A stretch of 64,000 nucleotides of DNA from Anaerotruncus sp. G3(2012) (GTDB taxonomy: Bacteria; Bacillota; Clostridia; Oscillospirales; Ruminococcaceae), in assembly GCF_000403395.2 (NCBI RefSeq), contig NZ_KE159674.1, positions 236,702 to 300,701 of the forward strand, given 5' to 3'. Positions 9,231-16,709 of the stretch are shown here, in pieces. The position numbers and the translations under genes are program-made. Every line of letters starts with the position of its first letter. Positions within the stretch are counted from its first letter, which is position 1. The notes under the pieces are model-generated. The model ran no database searches and was not told where the DNA came from. It was given only the letters and a program-made list of their open reading frames with translations.

Positions 9231-9259
9231 CAAGGTTTTGTAGGAAAGAGGAAATCAAT

Positions 9260-10798
9260 ATGAGAAAGGTCCTGATTTTGGATACCACGCTTCGGGATGG
9301 GGAGCAGGCTCCCGGATACAGTATGAACCAGAGCGAGAAGGTGCAGATGGCCAAGCAGCTCGACCGGCTGGGAGTCGATATTATTGAGGCGGGCCTGCCG
9401 GTTTCCTCAAATGAAGATTACCGGGCGACAAAGGCGATTGCAGCCGCAGTACAGAATGCAGCGGTTACAGCGATCTCGAGATGTGTAAAAGCGGATATTC
9501 AGCGCACCTGGGAGGCAATCCGCAAGGCCAGACATCCCCGTCTGCACCTGTTTATTGCGACTAGTGAAATCCATATGGAACATAAGCTGAATATGACCGA
9601 GGAACAGGTGTTTGAAACAGCAGCCGAATGTGTCGCCTATGCCAAGAGCCTCTGCGACGATGTGGAATTTTCGGCAGAGGATGCCACCCGCAGTGACCGG
9701 GCGTTCCTGCTCCGGCTGTTTAACAGGGCGATCCAAGAGGGGGCAACCACCGTCAATATTGCGGATACAGTCGGCTATGCTACCCCAACCGAAATGCACG
9801 AGTTGGTCAGCTATCTGAAATCCAATCTATGTGACCCCAGCGTGAAATTTTCGGTGCATGTGCACAATGACCTCGGTATGGGAGTGGCAAACACCCTCGC
9901 CAGCATCCACGCGGGTGCAGATCAGGTCGAATGTACTGTCAACGGGATCGGGGAGCGCGCTGGAAATGTCGCGCTCGAGGAGATTGTGATGGCGCTCCAT
10001 ACCCGACGGGACTACTACCAGTGTGAGACCAATATAGACACCAAGCAGATTTACCGCACCTGCAAGCTGTTAACAACGATGAACGGTGTGGGTCTGGCAC
10101 CGAACAAGCCGATCGTCGGCGTGAATGCGTTTGCGCACGAGAGCGGGATCCACCAGCATGGGGTGCTGATGTCGCCGCAGACTTACGAGATTATGAAGCC
10201 GGAGGATATCGGCATCTACCGCAACCAGCGGGTGGTGCTTGGTAAGCACTCAGGAAAACATGCATTTGCCGATCGGATCGCGGAACTGGGGTACAGCATG
10301 TCGGAAGAGGCGATCGTGGCCGCATTCGAGCGATTCAAACGACTTGCGGAGCGCAAAAAGGAGATTACCGACAAGGACATGGAAGCCCTGATCGGTGCAG
10401 GTGCGTTGGCGATCCGCGAGACCTATTCTCTCAAGAGTTTTGTGATAAACAGCGGCCCGATGATTTCGGCTACAGCGGTCGTGCGTCTTGTGCGTGATGG
10501 ACAGGAGTATGAGCATGTTGCACGCGGAGAAGGGCCGATCGACGCTTCGTTTAAGGCGATCGACCGGATTGTCAAGATGCAGGCCAAGCTGGAAAACTGG
10601 ACCATGCAGGCGGTCACTGAAGGGGAGGACGCGCTCGGCGAGGCGGTGTGTAAGATCACCTGTAATGGACATCAGGTGGTCGGACGCGGGCTTTCTTCCG
10701 ATATTGTTGAGGCGAGTATTCGTTCCTATATCAACGCGATCAATAAGGCAGTTGCTCTGGAGGAACAGGATCAACTGTTACAGGAACAGGAAAATTGA
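9260..10798 (+). CDS. leuA: 2-isopropylmalate synthase
   Basis: LeuA condenses acetyl-CoA with 2-oxoisovalerate to 2-isopropylmalate, the committed step of leucine synthesis. The ATG at 9260 follows AGGAAAGAGG and gives 512 residues. The catalytic TIM barrel shows LDTTLRDGEQAPG at residues 7-19, the metal-binding HVHNDLGMG and the LeuA signature GERAGNVALEE. The linker has NAFAHESGIHQHG. The C-terminal half (about 385-500) is a regulatory LeuA dimer domain that senses leucine. leuBCD are not adjacent. The HAD phosphatase gene follows directly. A second, shorter relative is encoded at 49285-50508. Confidence 0.93.
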   Translation: MRKVLILDTTLRDGEQAPGYSMNQSEKVQMAKQLDRLGVDIIEAGLPVSSNEDYRATKAIAAAVQNAAVTAISRCVKADIQRTWEAIRKARHPRLHLFIATSEIHMEHKLNMTEEQVFETAAECVAYAKSLCDDVEFSAEDATRSDRAFLLRLFNRAIQEGATTVNIADTVGYATPTEMHELVSYLKSNLCDPSVKFSVHVHNDLGMGVANTLASIHAGADQVECTVNGIGERAGNVALEEIVMALHTRRDYYQCETNIDTKQIYRTCKLLTTMNGVGLAPNKPIVGVNAFAHESGIHQHGVLMSPQTYEIMKPEDIGIYRNQRVVLGKHSGKHAFADRIAELGYSMSEEAIVAAFERFKRLAERKKEITDKDMEALIGAGALAIRETYSLKSFVINSGPMISATAVVRLVRDGQEYEHVARGEGPIDASFKAIDRIVKMQAKLENWTMQAVTEGEDALGEAVCKITCNGHQVVGRGLSSDIVEASIRSYINAINKAVALEEQDQLLQEQEN

Positions 10799-10818
10799 AG
10801 GGCAGGCGGGGTGTAATT

Positions 10819-11478
10819 TTGCAGTATCGGGCGGTTTTATTAGACTTTGATGGCACGTTGGTGGATACCTCGGAGGGGATTTTTCATTCTATCGCGGTTG
10901 CATTCCGAAAAATGGGGATGCCGCTTCCGCCGAAGGAAATTCTGCGGCATTTTATGGGTCCTCCTATCTATTATTCATTCCAAACATTTGCAGGGATGGA
11001 TGCACAACAGGCGGAGCTGGCAACCCAGTTTTTCCGCGTAGATTATGAGGAGGACGGTGTTTATCGTTCCAAACCGTATGATGGACTGCCTGAACTGCTT
11101 CGCCGCCTGCGGGAAGAGAACATCAAAATTGGCGTCGCGACCCTCAAACCGGAAAAAATGGCAAAGCTGCTGCTCTCCCGATTTGGGATTTCGGATTTGG
11201 TGGATGTCTGCGTGGGAAGCAGGAGCGATGAGATGGATTCGGCGACCAAAGCGCAGATCATCGACCGGGTACTTGAACAGCTCGGTGAAATTTCAAAACA
11301 GGATGCGGTATTGATTGGAGACACAAAATATGATCGGGAGGGGGCGCAACAGGCGGGTGTGGATTTTATCGCGGCGGCATATGGATATGGGGTCGGTCCC
11401 GAAGAAGAGGCAGCCAGCGTTTTTGTTGCGCGGGATACCGAGGCACTCTTGACGTTTTTCTTTCCAATTGAATTATAA
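10819..11478 (+). CDS. HAD-superfamily hydrolase, phosphoglycolate phosphatase-like
   Basis: The protein shows the HAD nucleophile motif LLDFDGTLVDT near its N-terminus, a cap domain, motif II in GVATLKP, the conserved lysine in TKAQII and motif IV as LIGDTKYDREGA. This is the Gph/PpaX type that hydrolyses small phosphate esters. The substrate cannot be told. The TTG at 10819 is preferred because it leaves the usual few residues before the DFDGT motif (219 residues in all). An alternative TTG at 10795 overlaps the leuA stop and adds eight residues. A promoter-like sequence lies at the very 3' end of the gene. Confidence 0.82.
   Translation: MQYRAVLLDFDGTLVDTSEGIFHSIAVAFRKMGMPLPPKEILRHFMGPPIYYSFQTFAGMDAQQAELATQFFRVDYEEDGVYRSKPYDGLPELLRRLREENIKIGVATLKPEKMAKLLLSRFGISDLVDVCVGSRSDEMDSATKAQIIDRVLEQLGEISKQDAVLIGDTKYDREGAQQAGVDFIAAAYGYGVGPEEEAASVFVARDTEALLTFFFPIEL
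11449..11478 (+). promoter_or_regulatory. Weak promoter-like sequence at the end of the HAD gene
   Basis: TTGACG (11449-11454) is followed after 18 bases by TTATAA (11473-11478). It overlaps the last codons of the phosphatase gene and points into the structured non-coding stretch 11500-11661. Spacing is slightly long and the -10 is imperfect. Confidence 0.3.
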
Positions 11479-11499
11479 GAGTTGCCATTAAGTAAACGT

Positions 11500-11661
11500 A
11501 GAAATGAGGGAGGTTTCCTATGCGGCAACCCTTTCGTTTTGAATGCTATAGGCAACTCGAGTAAAATCCAAAAAGGAAACATCTCATTCAAGGCATAAAA
11601 GGAAGTTTGAATATTGCCAGAGAACGTACCAGTCGCCTCAAAATGGCAACTGGTACGTTCT
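11500..11661 (+). other. Structured non-coding stretch, candidate small RNA or element remnant
   Basis: No convincing ORF is present. An imperfect inverted repeat links AATGAGGGAGGTTTCCT (near 11502-11519) to AGGAAACATCTCATT (near 11574-11588). A second, perfect 13-bp hairpin follows: AGAACGTACCAGT at 11621-11633 pairs with ACTGGTACGTTCT at 11649-11661. The weak promoter at 11449-11478 reads into it. The second hairpin has only three T residues after it on the + strand, so it is a poor classical terminator. It could also end the minus-strand accessory genes. Confidence 0.35.
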
Positions 11662-11675
11662 TTATGCTATGTGTT

Positions 11676-11927
11676 TTAATAGGGTTTGCCATAATCGACA
11701 AATAGCCAACAGGGGAGACCTTCCTCACCCAGACGCTCGGGGTAATCTGTCTGATAGTTGGCCGGAACACGAATCCAGCATTCCCGATCAATTTTCAGCT
11801 GACCATCCACCTTTTTGACCCGCAGGTCGCAAGCATATGGTCTTCGCATCTGATCGAGATGGGGTAATATTCTCGCTGCCCACTGGAAACTACAGCGATG
11901 GGCCGGAAGGCCGCGCTCCATTTTCAC
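11676..11927 (-). CDS. Hypothetical protein of accessory pocket
   Basis: An 83-residue reading frame on the minus strand, starting with GTG. I do not recognise it. The C-terminal part is rich in aromatic and charged residues (WIRVPANYQTDYPERL, CWLFVDYGKPY) and looks like genuine protein sequence rather than a shadow. It lies downstream of the xre and zinc-knuckle genes on the same strand with an 80-base gap, and the hairpin at 11621-11661 follows it. It may be intact or the remnant of a longer gene; ribosome site support is weak. Confidence 0.45.
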   Translation of the reverse strand: MKMERGLPAHRCSFQWAARILPHLDQMRRPYACDLRVKKVDGQLKIDRECWIRVPANYQTDYPERLGEEGLPCWLFVDYGKPY

Positions 11928-12007
11928 CCGCTATACTAAACTGGATGTTATCTTTTTGTCCTTTATCTATTTCACTCTTATTCTCGATGCCCTTATGTGA
12001 GCACTAT

Positions 12008-12271
12008 CTAACTGAGCATAGGCTTAATGTGTGGTTTGGGATATACAAGTTCGGCATTTCGGTAACCTGACCAGTCTAGCCTTTGGCTGCAACGTTCGCA
12101 GAAACGAATAAATTCCCGCTCCAAAGTGTTTTTGCATTTTGGGTATACAGAATATCCGGTCTCACTATAATTGGGCGACAGATATATCATGATCTCGGTG
12201 ACTTGCATTGGCTTGCGATAGCCAAAGGCATCTATGAGAGCATTAGCCAATATGCCTATAGTTTGTCTCAT
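12008..12271 (-). CDS. Small protein with degenerate zinc knuckle
   Basis: An 87-residue protein whose second half contains YPKCKNTLEREFIRFCERC followed by SQRLDW. This resembles small zinc-ribbon proteins of phages and integrative elements, where the first knuckle is normally CPxC. Here the first cysteine is replaced by tyrosine (YPKC), so only three of the four expected metal ligands remain. The start overlaps the xre stop by four bases (ATGA), which makes the two genes one translational unit. Function unknown; it may be a decaying gene. Confidence 0.6.
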   Translation of the reverse strand: MRQTIGILANALIDAFGYRKPMQVTEIMIYLSPNYSETGYSVYPKCKNTLEREFIRFCERCSQRLDWSGYRNAELVYPKPHIKPMLS

Positions 12272-12501
12272 TTGATTGACTCATCCTCCTCTCGAAAGAT
12301 CAGAAAGTATTCCATAGGTTTTTGGAATTCCTGACTGATTTTATAGAGAAGAGGAGCGGAAACGGAAGTACCTCCACTTTTCAGATTTCGTACATGACGT
12401 GTGGAGATATTCAGATGTTCCGCAAGCCGCTCCTGCTTTAGATTCGATTTCCTGATTGCATTACTAAATTTTTCGTGATCAAATAATGCTACTTTTGACA
12501 T
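12268..12501 (-). CDS. XRE-family helix-turn-helix regulator
   Basis: A 77-residue single-domain DNA-binding protein of Cro/cI type. The helix-turn-helix runs from about residue 13 (IRKSNLKQERLAEHLNIS) through TRHVRNLKSG to the PLLYKISQEF helix. It has a good ribosome site (AGGAGG, eight bases before the ATG). Its upstream region has a TATAAT box and a 22-bp palindrome over the -35 position, as expected for an autoregulated repressor. It is co-translated with the zinc-knuckle gene. The cluster is inserted between housekeeping genes and probably came from a mobile element. Confidence 0.82.
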   Translation of the reverse strand: MSKVALFDHEKFSNAIRKSNLKQERLAEHLNISTRHVRNLKSGGTSVSAPLLYKISQEFQKPMEYFLIFREEDESIK

Positions 12502-12521
12502 GGTGTAAACCTCCTGTTTGT

Positions 12522-12558
12522 ATTATAGATTTGTAACAGATAGAATATTATTTATCTG
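12522..12558 (-). promoter_or_regulatory. xre promoter with palindromic operator candidate
   Basis: On the minus strand TATAAT (12522-12527) lies about 25 bases before the xre ribosome site. The inverted repeat CAGATA-N10-TATCTG (12537-12558) covers the expected -35 position, which itself is a poor match to consensus. A CTGTT/AACAG pair also brackets the -10. This layout suits repression by the XRE protein itself. Confidence 0.45.
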
Positions 12559-12891
12559 CTTTCTATAATTAAAAATAAAGGAGATTAAATATAATATACA
12601 GAAAATCGACTTCTGATTGTAGAATTTTGTCGTTTTTTATAAAGGTATATGATTATCTGTTCATTATTTATCCATAATATACATGAGTATAAGTTCATAT
12701 TTTTGTGGATATTATACTTTTCAATTGGGGATAAAAGATACTTCTGGAAGAATCTTGAGATGATTTGAAGACTGTTAGGATGCAACCAGAAGATGTCATA
12801 GAGGGTGTATCTGGGGATAAATTAGGGGAGCAGTTGGATGGCCTATCGTTTATATGTTGCTGCTATATCTATTTTAAGATTTCGATTGGTG

Positions 12892-12920
12892 TTGAAAATT
12901 GAACAAATTCATTGTAAAAT
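12892..12920 (+). promoter_or_regulatory. Putative sigma-A promoter for the LUD gene
   Basis: TTGAAA at 12892-12897 and TAAAAT at 12915-12920 with a 17-base spacer. Transcription would begin at about 12927, giving a leader of only about 15 bases that consists mostly of the AAAGGAGGGG ribosome site. Confidence 0.6.
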
Positions 12921-12941
12921 GAAATAAAGGAGGGGATGTCT

Positions 12942-13574
12942 ATGAATGAACACTTGCAGATCGTTCTGGAGAAACGGGTCAATCGAACGATCGGAAATCT
13001 CCAAAATAACAAGATGGATGCGTATTATGTCAGGACTGTAGCGGAGGTAGTTCCGCTGATTGAGACACTTTGCGCAGAGGGGGAGACGGTGACTGTTGGG
13101 GGGTCGGAAACCCTGAAAGAATGCGGCGTGATTGAGCATCTGAAATCCGGGCGATACAATTACCTCGACCGTTATGCCCCAAATGCGGATCTGTACAAGG
13201 TGTTCCGGGAAGCATTTTTCTGCGATACCTATCTGACCGGAACCAATGCTGTGACCGAAGAGGGCGAGCTTTACAATGTGGATGGGAATGGCAATCGGGT
13301 TTCCGCAATGATTTTTGGTCCTAAGAGCGTAATTGTCGTGGCGGGGTACAATAAGATCGTCCCGAATCTGGAGGCAGCGCGTAAACGGGTGCGTGAGGTC
13401 AGCGCTCCAGCGAATGCGGTGCGTCTGGATACCAAAACGCCCTGCAAGATTATCGGCACCTGCCGCGACTGCCACAGCGACGAGAGGATGTGCTGTAGCT
13501 ATGTGACTTTAGGGCAGCAGCGGATTAAGGGACGGATCAAAGTAATTATTGTTGGGGAATCGCTGGGATTCTAA
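12942..13574 (+). CDS. LUD-domain protein (LutC/YkgG-like, DUF162)
   Basis: A 210-residue stand-alone LUD (lactate utilisation) domain protein. Recognisable segments are VGGSETLKECGV around residue 56, GTNAVTEEGELYNVDGNG near residue 104, and the FGPKSVIVVAGYNKIV strand-loop that follows. LutC acts in L-lactate oxidation with LutA and LutB, but neither partner is adjacent here, so the role is uncertain. A Cys/His-rich tail (CRDCHSDERMCCSY) could bind a metal. ATG 12942 is preferred over ATG 12936, which would sit directly against the ribosome site. Confidence 0.85.
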   Translation: MNEHLQIVLEKRVNRTIGNLQNNKMDAYYVRTVAEVVPLIETLCAEGETVTVGGSETLKECGVIEHLKSGRYNYLDRYAPNADLYKVFREAFFCDTYLTGTNAVTEEGELYNVDGNGNRVSAMIFGPKSVIVVAGYNKIVPNLEAARKRVREVSAPANAVRLDTKTPCKIIGTCRDCHSDERMCCSYVTLGQQRIKGRIKVIIVGESLGF

Positions 13575-13678
13575 AAATTGATTCTTTTCTATGTCTCCAA
13601 GAGGGCTTTTCATCCATCAAAAGCCCCCTGTTGCCGCAGATAGCAGATAATTTACCTTTTAAAAAGTTTGCTATAAAG

Positions 13679-13710
13679 AAAAAGCGCCTGTGTTTACACA
13701 GGCGCTTTTT
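13679..13710. terminator. Bidirectional rho-independent terminator
   Basis: AAAAAGCGCCTGTG at 13679-13692 pairs with CACAGGCGCTTTTT at 13697-13710 around a four-base loop. The A and T runs at the two ends let it work on either strand. It lies between the convergent LUD gene (+) and NSS transporter (-). Confidence 0.9.
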
Positions 13711-13724
13711 AACGAACTTTACGA

Positions 13725-15119
13725 CTAGGCGCGAAAGAGCGGCGCAAAGAACTTGGACCAATAGCCCTGTACAAAGATAAACAGGACGATCAATGGGAGC
13801 ACATAGGAGACATATCCACGAATCCAGCGCGGAAATTTGATGCCGTTACCGCTGTCGGCTTCCTTGATAAAGTTGTCCCAACCCCAGCCGCAGCGCCGGG
13901 TGCAGAAGAGCAGATAAACCAGGGAACCGAGTGGCAACAGGTTGTTGCTGATGATAAAGTCCTCGAGGTCCTGAATGTTGGAGGAGCCGCCTAGCGGATG
14001 AAACCCGCTCAGAAGGTTAAAACCCAACACACAGGGGAGGGAGAGCAGAATAATCAGGAACAGATTGAACAGGACCACTTTTTTGCGCGGCCAACCCCAA
14101 AGATCCATCCCGAATGAAACAATGTTCTCGAAAACCGCGATGACAGTGGAAAGAGCCGCGAAGGTCATAAATACAAAGAAAAGAGAACCCCACAGGCGAC
14201 CACCCACCATGGTATTAAAGATATTTGGTAGGGTGATGAAGATCAGACTGGGACCCTCACCCGGGCTGACATCAAATGCGGAGCAAGCCGGGAAGATAAT
14301 CAGACCAGCCATCAATGCGACCGCAGTGTCAAGCAGCGTGATACTGATAGATTCCCCGGTCAGCGAGCGATCTTTGTCGATATAACTGCCGAAAATTGCC
14401 ATAGCACCGATTCCGAGGCTCAAGGTGAAGAATGCCTGTCCCATTGCGGCGAATACGACGGTACCAAGCCCCTGCTCGACGATCTTCCTGAAATCAGGCA
14501 TCAAATAGAATTGCAAACCTTCGGCAGCGCCCGGCAGGGTGACCGACCGGAAAACCAGAACGACCATAACCGCAAGCAGGCAGAGCATCATCAATTTGGT
14601 GATCCGCTCCACACCATTTTGCAGGCCCATCGAACAGATACCGAATCCGAGCGCGACCACAACGATCATCCAGAAGGACATTAGACCTGGGCGGGAGAGC
14701 ATCTCACCAAACATTTCACCAATTTCGGCAGAGCTTTTACCGGAAAATTCCCCAGAAGCCATCTTAATGAAATAGATCATCATCCAGCCACAGACCGTGG
14801 TGTAAAACATCATCAGCATATAGTTGCCGATCATTGCACCATATCCGTATAGATGCCATTTGGTGCCCTTTGGTTCTAGTATGTGGAAGGAAAGAGCGGC
14901 ACTTTTCTGGCTGGCGCGCCCGACGGAAAATTCCATAACCATGATCGGCAGACCAAGGATGAGCAGAAAAAATAGATAAATCAGCACAAATGCCGCACCG
15001 CCATATTGTCCGGTGATATATGGGAACCGCCACACGTTGCCCAGACCGATGGCACATCCCGCCGAAATCAGCAGAAAGCCGAGCCGGGAGGAGAATTTTT
15101 CTCTTTGCAATTTCAACAC
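13725..15119 (-). CDS. Neurotransmitter:sodium symporter family transporter
   Basis: A 464-residue multi-pass membrane protein of the NSS/SNF family (LeuT-like), which couples sodium to uptake of amino acids or related amines. The first membrane segment shows the family signature SAGCAIGLGNVWRFPYI (residues about 19-35), where the unwound helix binds sodium and substrate. A GGAAF motif and about eleven further hydrophobic segments follow. It ends at KFFAPLFRA, shorter than LeuT-type proteins with twelve helices, which is common in bacterial members. Substrate is unknown; tryptophan and tyrosine transporters belong to this family. Confidence 0.92.
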   Translation of the reverse strand: MLKLQREKFSSRLGFLLISAGCAIGLGNVWRFPYITGQYGGAAFVLIYLFFLLILGLPIMVMEFSVGRASQKSAALSFHILEPKGTKWHLYGYGAMIGNYMLMMFYTTVCGWMMIYFIKMASGEFSGKSSAEIGEMFGEMLSRPGLMSFWMIVVVALGFGICSMGLQNGVERITKLMMLCLLAVMVVLVFRSVTLPGAAEGLQFYLMPDFRKIVEQGLGTVVFAAMGQAFFTLSLGIGAMAIFGSYIDKDRSLTGESISITLLDTAVALMAGLIIFPACSAFDVSPGEGPSLIFITLPNIFNTMVGGRLWGSLFFVFMTFAALSTVIAVFENIVSFGMDLWGWPRKKVVLFNLFLIILLSLPCVLGFNLLSGFHPLGGSSNIQDLEDFIISNNLLPLGSLVYLLFCTRRCGWGWDNFIKEADSGNGIKFPRWIRGYVSYVLPLIVLFIFVQGYWSKFFAPLFRA

Positions 15120-15252
15120 CTCATCGCATTGTTTGTCCCGGAAACTGCTTGAAAATATCAGAAAAGACGATATATAGACATTTCAGACAGCCCCTGTTCC
15201 CTCCCGGGATTCCACACCTGTTGCAGAAGCGGAAAGGGATTTACAGGTTCCT

Positions 15253-15281
15253 ATTCTAAAGGATTTTTTTGCAAAAGTCAA
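15253..15281 (-). promoter_or_regulatory. Putative promoter of the NSS transporter gene
   Basis: On the minus strand TTGACT (15276-15281) and TAGAAT (15253-15258) are separated by 17 bases, giving a leader of about 125 bases. No riboswitch fold was recognised in that leader. Confidence 0.65.
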
Positions 15282-15398
15282 TCTTGGGAAAGGCTCCGCC
15301 GGGGAACTTTTCCGGATTTTCAGAAAACAGAGATATTGCAAGATGGGGCAGAATAGAATAGGAAAGGAACAGAATAGAACGATAGGGGAGGGAACACC

Positions 15399-15698
15399 TT
15401 GTTTTGTCGGGTCAGTGATCTGAAGCGAAAATATGTGATCAATGTGCGAAACGGAGGCAGGTTGGGAACAGTTGCAGATGTGGAACTGGATACCGCGACT
15501 GCAAAAGCAACCGCGCTGCTGATTAAAGGACGGCTGCGGCTGTTTGGGCTGCTGGGACGGGAAGAGGATGTCGTGATCCGGTGGACAGACATTGAGGTGA
15601 TCGGGGAAGATACCATCCTTGTCAACCACGAGCTTCCGCCTTACGAGGCAGGAGGAAAATCCAAAGGCCTTTTTCATATTCTGACCGAGGAGGATTGA
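15399..15698 (+). CDS. YlmC/YmxH family sporulation-associated PRC-barrel protein
   Basis: A 99-residue PRC-barrel protein. It starts with CRVSDLKRKYVINVRNGGRLG, the pattern of the YlmC/YmxH family found in endospore-formers, followed by DVELDTATAKATALLIKG and the strand VIRWTDIEVIGEDTILV. Function is not established; some members are expressed during sporulation. The start is TTG, seven bases after AGGGGAGGG. It lies alone between the divergent NSS gene and the infC operon, and together with sigG supports a spore-forming host. Confidence 0.85.
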   Translation: MFCRVSDLKRKYVINVRNGGRLGTVADVELDTATAKATALLIKGRLRLFGLLGREEDVVIRWTDIEVIGEDTILVNHELPPYEAGGKSKGLFHILTEED

Positions 15699-15728
15699 AC
15701 TCCTCCCCGGAAAATCACGGAAAAGGGC

Positions 15729-15757
15729 TTGACAGCTTTCCACGATTGTGTTATGAT
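15729..15757 (+). promoter_or_regulatory. Strong sigma-A promoter of the infC-rpmI-rplT operon
   Basis: Consensus TTGACA at 15729-15734 and TATGAT at 15752-15757 with a 17-base spacer. This is the best promoter match in the window and predicts transcription from about 15764. Confidence 0.85.
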
Positions 15758-15763
15758 CAACAT

Positions 15764-15937
15764 CATAAATAAAGTAGAACAGCTTATCTGTTCTCACCTC
15801 GTCGCCAAAAGGCGGCTGGTCAATACCAAACTGCCCACAGTTTTTCTGAGGGACAGGATGTGTTTTGATTGAGTGTGGGCAAAGCTGTCTGCGCTCAGTT
15901 TTATTTTTGTTATGAATAGGTTTTGGAGGTGTATTGC
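15764..15937 (+). promoter_or_regulatory. infC leader with attenuator (L20-leader-like)
   Basis: The leader carries a terminator: TGAGTGTGGGCA (15870-15881) pairs through its whole length, with G-U pairs, with TGTCTGCGCTCA (15886-15897), and TTTTATTTTT follows. Upstream, TGCCCACA (15832-15839) is an exact complement of TGTGGGCA (15874-15881) in the left terminator arm, so an alternative antiterminator helix is available. This is the arrangement of the ribosomal-protein L20 autoregulatory leaders known in Firmicutes. That L20 is the effector here is inferred from position only. Confidence 0.75.
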
Positions 15938-16474
15938 ATTCGCATGAAGGATTTGCTCATCAATGAGGAGATCAGGGATAAGGAGGTCCGTTTGGTTGGC
16001 ACCGACGGAGAACAGCTCGGGATCGTTTCGATCTCGGTCGCCCAGAATATGGCCATTGAAAAAAATATGGACCTTGTAAAGATCGCTCCTCAAGCGGTAC
16101 CGCCTGTGTGCAAGATCATGGACTATGGCAAGTTCAAATTTGAGCAGGCAAAGCGTGAGAAGGAAGCAAAGAAGAATCAGAAGGTGATCGAGATCAAGGA
16201 GGTACGCCTTTCCTTGAATATCGACACCAACGACTTCAACACAAAAGTCAACCGCGCGATCAAATTCCTCGAAGCGGGGGACAAGGTGAAGGCTGCCTTG
16301 CGTTTCAGAGGCCGTGAGATGGCGCATCCCGAGCTTGGTGTGAACATTATGCAGAGATTCACCGATGCGGTTGCTGCTGTCGGGGTCGTCGAGAAACAGC
16401 CCAAGATGGAGGGACGCAGCATGGTGATGTTTGTGTCTCCAAAGCCTGTAACCAATACTAAGGGAGGAAAATAA
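15938..16474 (+). CDS. infC: Translation initiation factor IF-3
   Basis: IF-3 binds the 30S subunit and checks start-codon pairing. The likely start is ATT at 15938: GGAGG (15925-15929) is eight bases upstream, while the first ATG (15944) would be 14 bases away. ATT starts are a known feature of infC and let IF-3 repress its own translation. The protein (178 residues) has [16 protein letters not shown] at the N-terminus, the [20 protein letters not shown] linker helix and the C-terminal [13 protein letters not shown]. It is the first gene of infC-rpmI-rplT and has an attenuator leader. Confidence 0.94.
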   Translation: MRMKDLLINEEIRDKEVRLVGTDGEQLGIVSISVAQNMAIEKNMDLVKIAPQAVPPVCKIMDYGKFKFEQAKREKEAKKNQKVIEIKEVRLSLNIDTNDFNTKVNRAIKFLEAGDKVKAALRFRGREMAHPELGVNIMQRFTDAVAAVGVVEKQPKMEGRSMVMFVSPKPVTNTKGGK

Positions 16475-16475
16475 A

Positions 16476-16673
16476 ATGCCTAAGCTGAAGACCCATTCCG
16501 GCGCAAAAAAGCGCTTCAAACTCACTAAAAACGGGAAGGTCAAGCGCGCTCATGCGTACAAAAGTCATATCCTGACCAAAAAGGACACCAAGAGGGGACG
16601 CCGGCTGCGTCAGGGAACCTATGCGGATAAGACAAACGCGGCAACCATCAAGCTGCTGATCCCTTATAAATAA
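16476..16673 (+). CDS. rpmI: 50S ribosomal protein L35
   Basis: A 65-residue, strongly basic protein with the L35 pattern [15 protein letters not shown] and [15 protein letters not shown]. It begins two bases after the infC stop with AGGAGG upstream. Complete. Confidence 0.97.
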   Translation: MPKLKTHSGAKKRFKLTKNGKVKRAHAYKSHILTKKDTKRGRRLRQGTYADKTNAATIKLLIPYK

Positions 16674-16709
16674 CTTTGAATCGCTGAAATATAACGGAGG
16701 TAAAAGGAT

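Larger units (their letters stand above)
12502..12941. other. AT-rich intergenic region between xre (minus) and the LUD gene (plus)
   Basis: About 440 bases without a supportable gene and visibly richer in A+T than the surroundings. It holds the xre control region at its left end (12522-12558) and the LUD-gene promoter at its right end (12892-12920). The middle (12560-12890) has only short open frames without ribosome sites; I see no RNA gene or repeat in it. Confidence 0.6.

Noticed and set aside
9161-9259. Longer leuA frame starting before the hairpin
   Set aside because: It would translate through the terminator hairpin, lacks a ribosome site, and family proteins start at RKVLILDTTLRDG.
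13602-13627. GGGCTTTT/AAAAGCCC hairpin after the LUD gene as a terminator
   Set aside because: No T run follows on either strand; the hairpin at 13679-13710 is a much better terminator.
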